DNA of 23,454 bases. It comes from CAZKTO01 sp964555685. Lineage in GTDB: Bacteria; Chloroflexota; Dehalococcoidia; SHYB01. This document shows, piece by piece, positions 21,805-23,454 of this stretch. Position numbers and translations under genes: made by a program. The stretch spans positions 1 to 23,454 of the forward strand of contig CAZKTO010000048.1 of assembly GCA_964555685.1 (NCBI GenBank), written 5' to 3'. The notes under the pieces were generated by a model. The model was not told the DNA's origin. It searched no databases and worked only from the letters and a program-made list of their open reading frames with translations. Within the stretch, counting starts at the first letter, position 1; each line of letters starts with the position of its first letter.

Positions 21805-23454
21805 CTACGGGACGATCCAGGAGTCCTCCATCCGGACGCGGAAGCAGTAGGCGCCCGGGCAGAGGGCCGTGTGGTTGCGCAGCTTGGGCGAGACGGCCGT
21901 CCATGCGCCCGCCCAGGCGATCTTGGGGTGCCAGTTGGCCGTCGTCAGGATGTACCGCTGGAGCTCCTGGGCGATCTCCCGGCGCTTGGCGAAGTCCACC
22001 TGGCGCTGCTGCTCGCCGTAGAGCTGGTCGAGCTTCGCGTCGCTGACGCGGCCGTAGTTCTCGCCGCCACCCGTCACGAAGAACCGGCCCAGCACGAAGT
22101 CCGGGTCGTCACCGAAGGACGAGGCGGGCACGTAGTACAGGTCGAACTCGCCGTTGATGCGCCTGGGCCCAAATCCCGCGGGGCCGGGCTTGTTGTTGAA
22201 GACCGGGTTGAGGCCGGCCTTCTTCCAGTGGTCCACGAGGATGAGGGCGTCGTTGTCGTACTGGAGCAGGCCCAGGCTCAGGATCTCGAACTCGAAGCCA
22301 TCGTACTTGAGGCCCGCCTCGGCGAAGAGCTTGCGCGCCTCGGCGATCCGCGCCGGCGTGACGGGGCCGATATTGATGAGCGCGCCCAGCTCCTGGGCGT
22401 TCAGTCCGTACTTGCCGTTGAGCTCGGGAGGCAGCATGGGGCTGGCGATGTGGCTGCCGTAGCCCGGGGCCGTGATCTGGACGAAGGCCTCGCGGTCGAC
22501 GAGCAGGTCCAGGGCCCTTCGTATCCGGACGTCGTTGAAGGGCGGCTTGTTCCGGAAGGCGTACTCGCGCCACGAGCCGAAGCCGACACCGTAGGTCCAG
22601 TCCGGGAACTCGCGCTTCACCTGCTCGATATTGTTGTTGAGGAGGCCGGGGTCCAGGAAGTCCGCCTGGAGGTAGCGGCCCACGCGGAAGGCCGAGAAGG
22701 CCGTGAAGCTATCGCCGATGATGTCGAAGTCGATCCCATCGATGTAGGGGAGCTTCTCGCCGCCGGCGTCCGTCTTGTGGTAGTCCAGGTTGCGGCGGAC
22801 CCGGATGACGATGTCGGGCTTGCGCTCCTCGACCTTGAACGGCCCCGTCCCGATGGGCAGGTTGTTCGGGTCGTCGAGGTACGCGTTCCCCAGGCGCTCC
22901 TGGTAGACGTTGAGGAAGAGGTTGGAGGCGGCGTAGAGGAAGGTCTGGGAGGGGAAGTTCAGGCGGACGACGAGGGTCCGGTCGTCGGGCGCCTCCATGC
23001 TCTTGATGTAAGGCTTGAGAAGATCGCGGACGTGGCTGACGTAGCCGGTGTTCACCTCGCCCCGAACGCGGTTGTAGGACCAGATGACATCGGTCATCTT
23101 GAGGGGCTGGCCATCGTGGTACTTGAGGCCGGCGCGGAACCGGAACGTCACGGTCGCGCCGTTGTCGCTCAAGGTCCAGCTATCGGCCAGGTCGGGCTTG
23201 AGCTCGTCCGTCTTGAACTTGTCCGTCATGATGACGCTATTGAAGACGTTGGGCATGACCCTGATCTGGATGATGCCGCCGAAGCGATGGGCGTCCCAGT
23301 TGGAGCCGCGGACGATGTCCTGATTGATGCGCTCGCGCAGGATGCCGCCGCGGACGGGGCGCTCGGCGGCGGCGGGCGTGCGGGTGGGGAAGGGCGTGGG
23401 GGTGGGCACGGGCGTGGCCGTAGCCCCCTGAACGGGCGCGGGAGTGGTGCCGAC
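21805..23454 (-). CDS. Family-5 extracellular solute-binding lipoprotein (SBP4), N-terminus outside the window
   Basis: The frame stays open to the window edge, giving 549 visible residues. The edge falls in the Pro/Thr linker (PVPTPTPFPTRTP), so the signal peptide and lipobox lie beyond. The SBP_bac_5 domain starts at RPVRGGILRERIN, and FRAGLKYHDGQPLKMTDVIWSYNRV is the family signature. The C-terminal region is closest to SBP3, ending in CPGAYCFRVRMEDSWIVP with the shared Cys pair. The segment corresponding to STLINTGPVTPER is changed to GALINIGPVTPAR, and GYGHSGASP becomes GYGSHIASP. It is the most divergent of the four in this region, so a different ligand is plausible. Confidence 0.9.
   Translation of the reverse strand, partial: VGTTPAPVQGATATPVPTPTPFPTRTPAAAERPVRGGILRERINQDIVRGSNWDAHRFGGIIQIRVMPNVFNSVIMTDKFKTDELKPDLADSWTLSDNGATVTFRFRAGLKYHDGQPLKMTDVIWSYNRVRGEVNTGYVSHVRDLLKPYIKSMEAPDDRTLVVRLNFPSQTFLYAASNLFLNVYQERLGNAYLDDPNNLPIGTGPFKVEERKPDIVIRVRRNLDYHKTDAGGEKLPYIDGIDFDIIGDSFTAFSAFRVGRYLQADFLDPGLLNNNIEQVKREFPDWTYGVGFGSWREYAFRNKPPFNDVRIRRALDLLVDREAFVQITAPGYGSHIASPMLPPELNGKYGLNAQELGALINIGPVTPARIAEARKLFAEAGLKYDGFEFEILSLGLLQYDNDALILVDHWKKAGLNPVFNNKPGPAGFGPRRINGEFDLYYVPASSFGDDPDFVLGRFFVTGGGENYGRVSDAKLDQLYGEQQRQVDFAKRREIAQELQRYILTTANWHPKIAWAGAWTAVSPKLRNHTALCPGAYCFRVRMEDSWIVP

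Overview
The window is a GC-rich (by eye roughly 65-70%) bacterial chromosome segment that most resembles Chloroflexota, probably Dehalococcoidia or a relative. This is inferred from the style of the family-5 solute-binding lipoproteins: a short signal, a VVAAC-type lipobox, GGG(E/D)E, a long Thr/Pro/Ala linker, then (I/V)RGG. The gene mix and uniform composition agree. No rRNA, tRNA, CRISPR array, transposase or phage gene was found.

Layout. 1-2558 (+): an acyl-CoA dehydrogenase and an RNase D-like exonuclease. 2555-7212 (-): in transcription order a fold-III PLP decarboxylase and spermidine synthase (8-nt overlap, a polyamine operon), then a site-2 protease with CBS domains and a malic enzyme, each of the last two with its own promoter signal. 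7313-7850 (+): an SRPBCC protein, divergent from the polyamine operon. 7847-9112 (-): an MFS transporter. 9229-9852 (+): a divergent HAM1-like pyrophosphatase. 9871-15456 (-): a DNA-repair block read mutS, mutL, mutY, with mutL and mutY overlapping at GTGA. 15585 to the window end (-): a tandem array of four paralogous family-5 solute-binding lipoproteins (SBP1 to SBP4, the last cut by the edge). No permease or ATPase gene is visible. SBP1-3 each have a visible promoter; all four have a strong stem-loop after the stop.

The most notable structure is in the SBP array and its junction with mutS. A block of about 200 bp holding an SBP stop codon, its terminator, the mutS promoter region and the first 21 mutS codons occurs twice, 2096 bp apart. 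The second copy leaves a truncated 24-codon mutS leader and a mutS promoter copy upstream of SBP1. The two copies are nearly identical although the SBP proteins beside them have clearly diverged, and the 4-nt loop of the terminator is reverse-complemented between copies. A second near-identical block (5' end plus promoter) is shared by SBP2 and SBP3. SBP2 therefore matches SBP1 at its 3' side and SBP3 at its 5' side, which points to recombination or gene conversion in the array.

Other points: a GC-rich palindromic element of about 30 bp lies inside the reading frames of speE, mutY and mutS; two convergent gene pairs share interlocked stop codons; and the site-2 protease has its best ribosome-binding site in front of an ATC codon.
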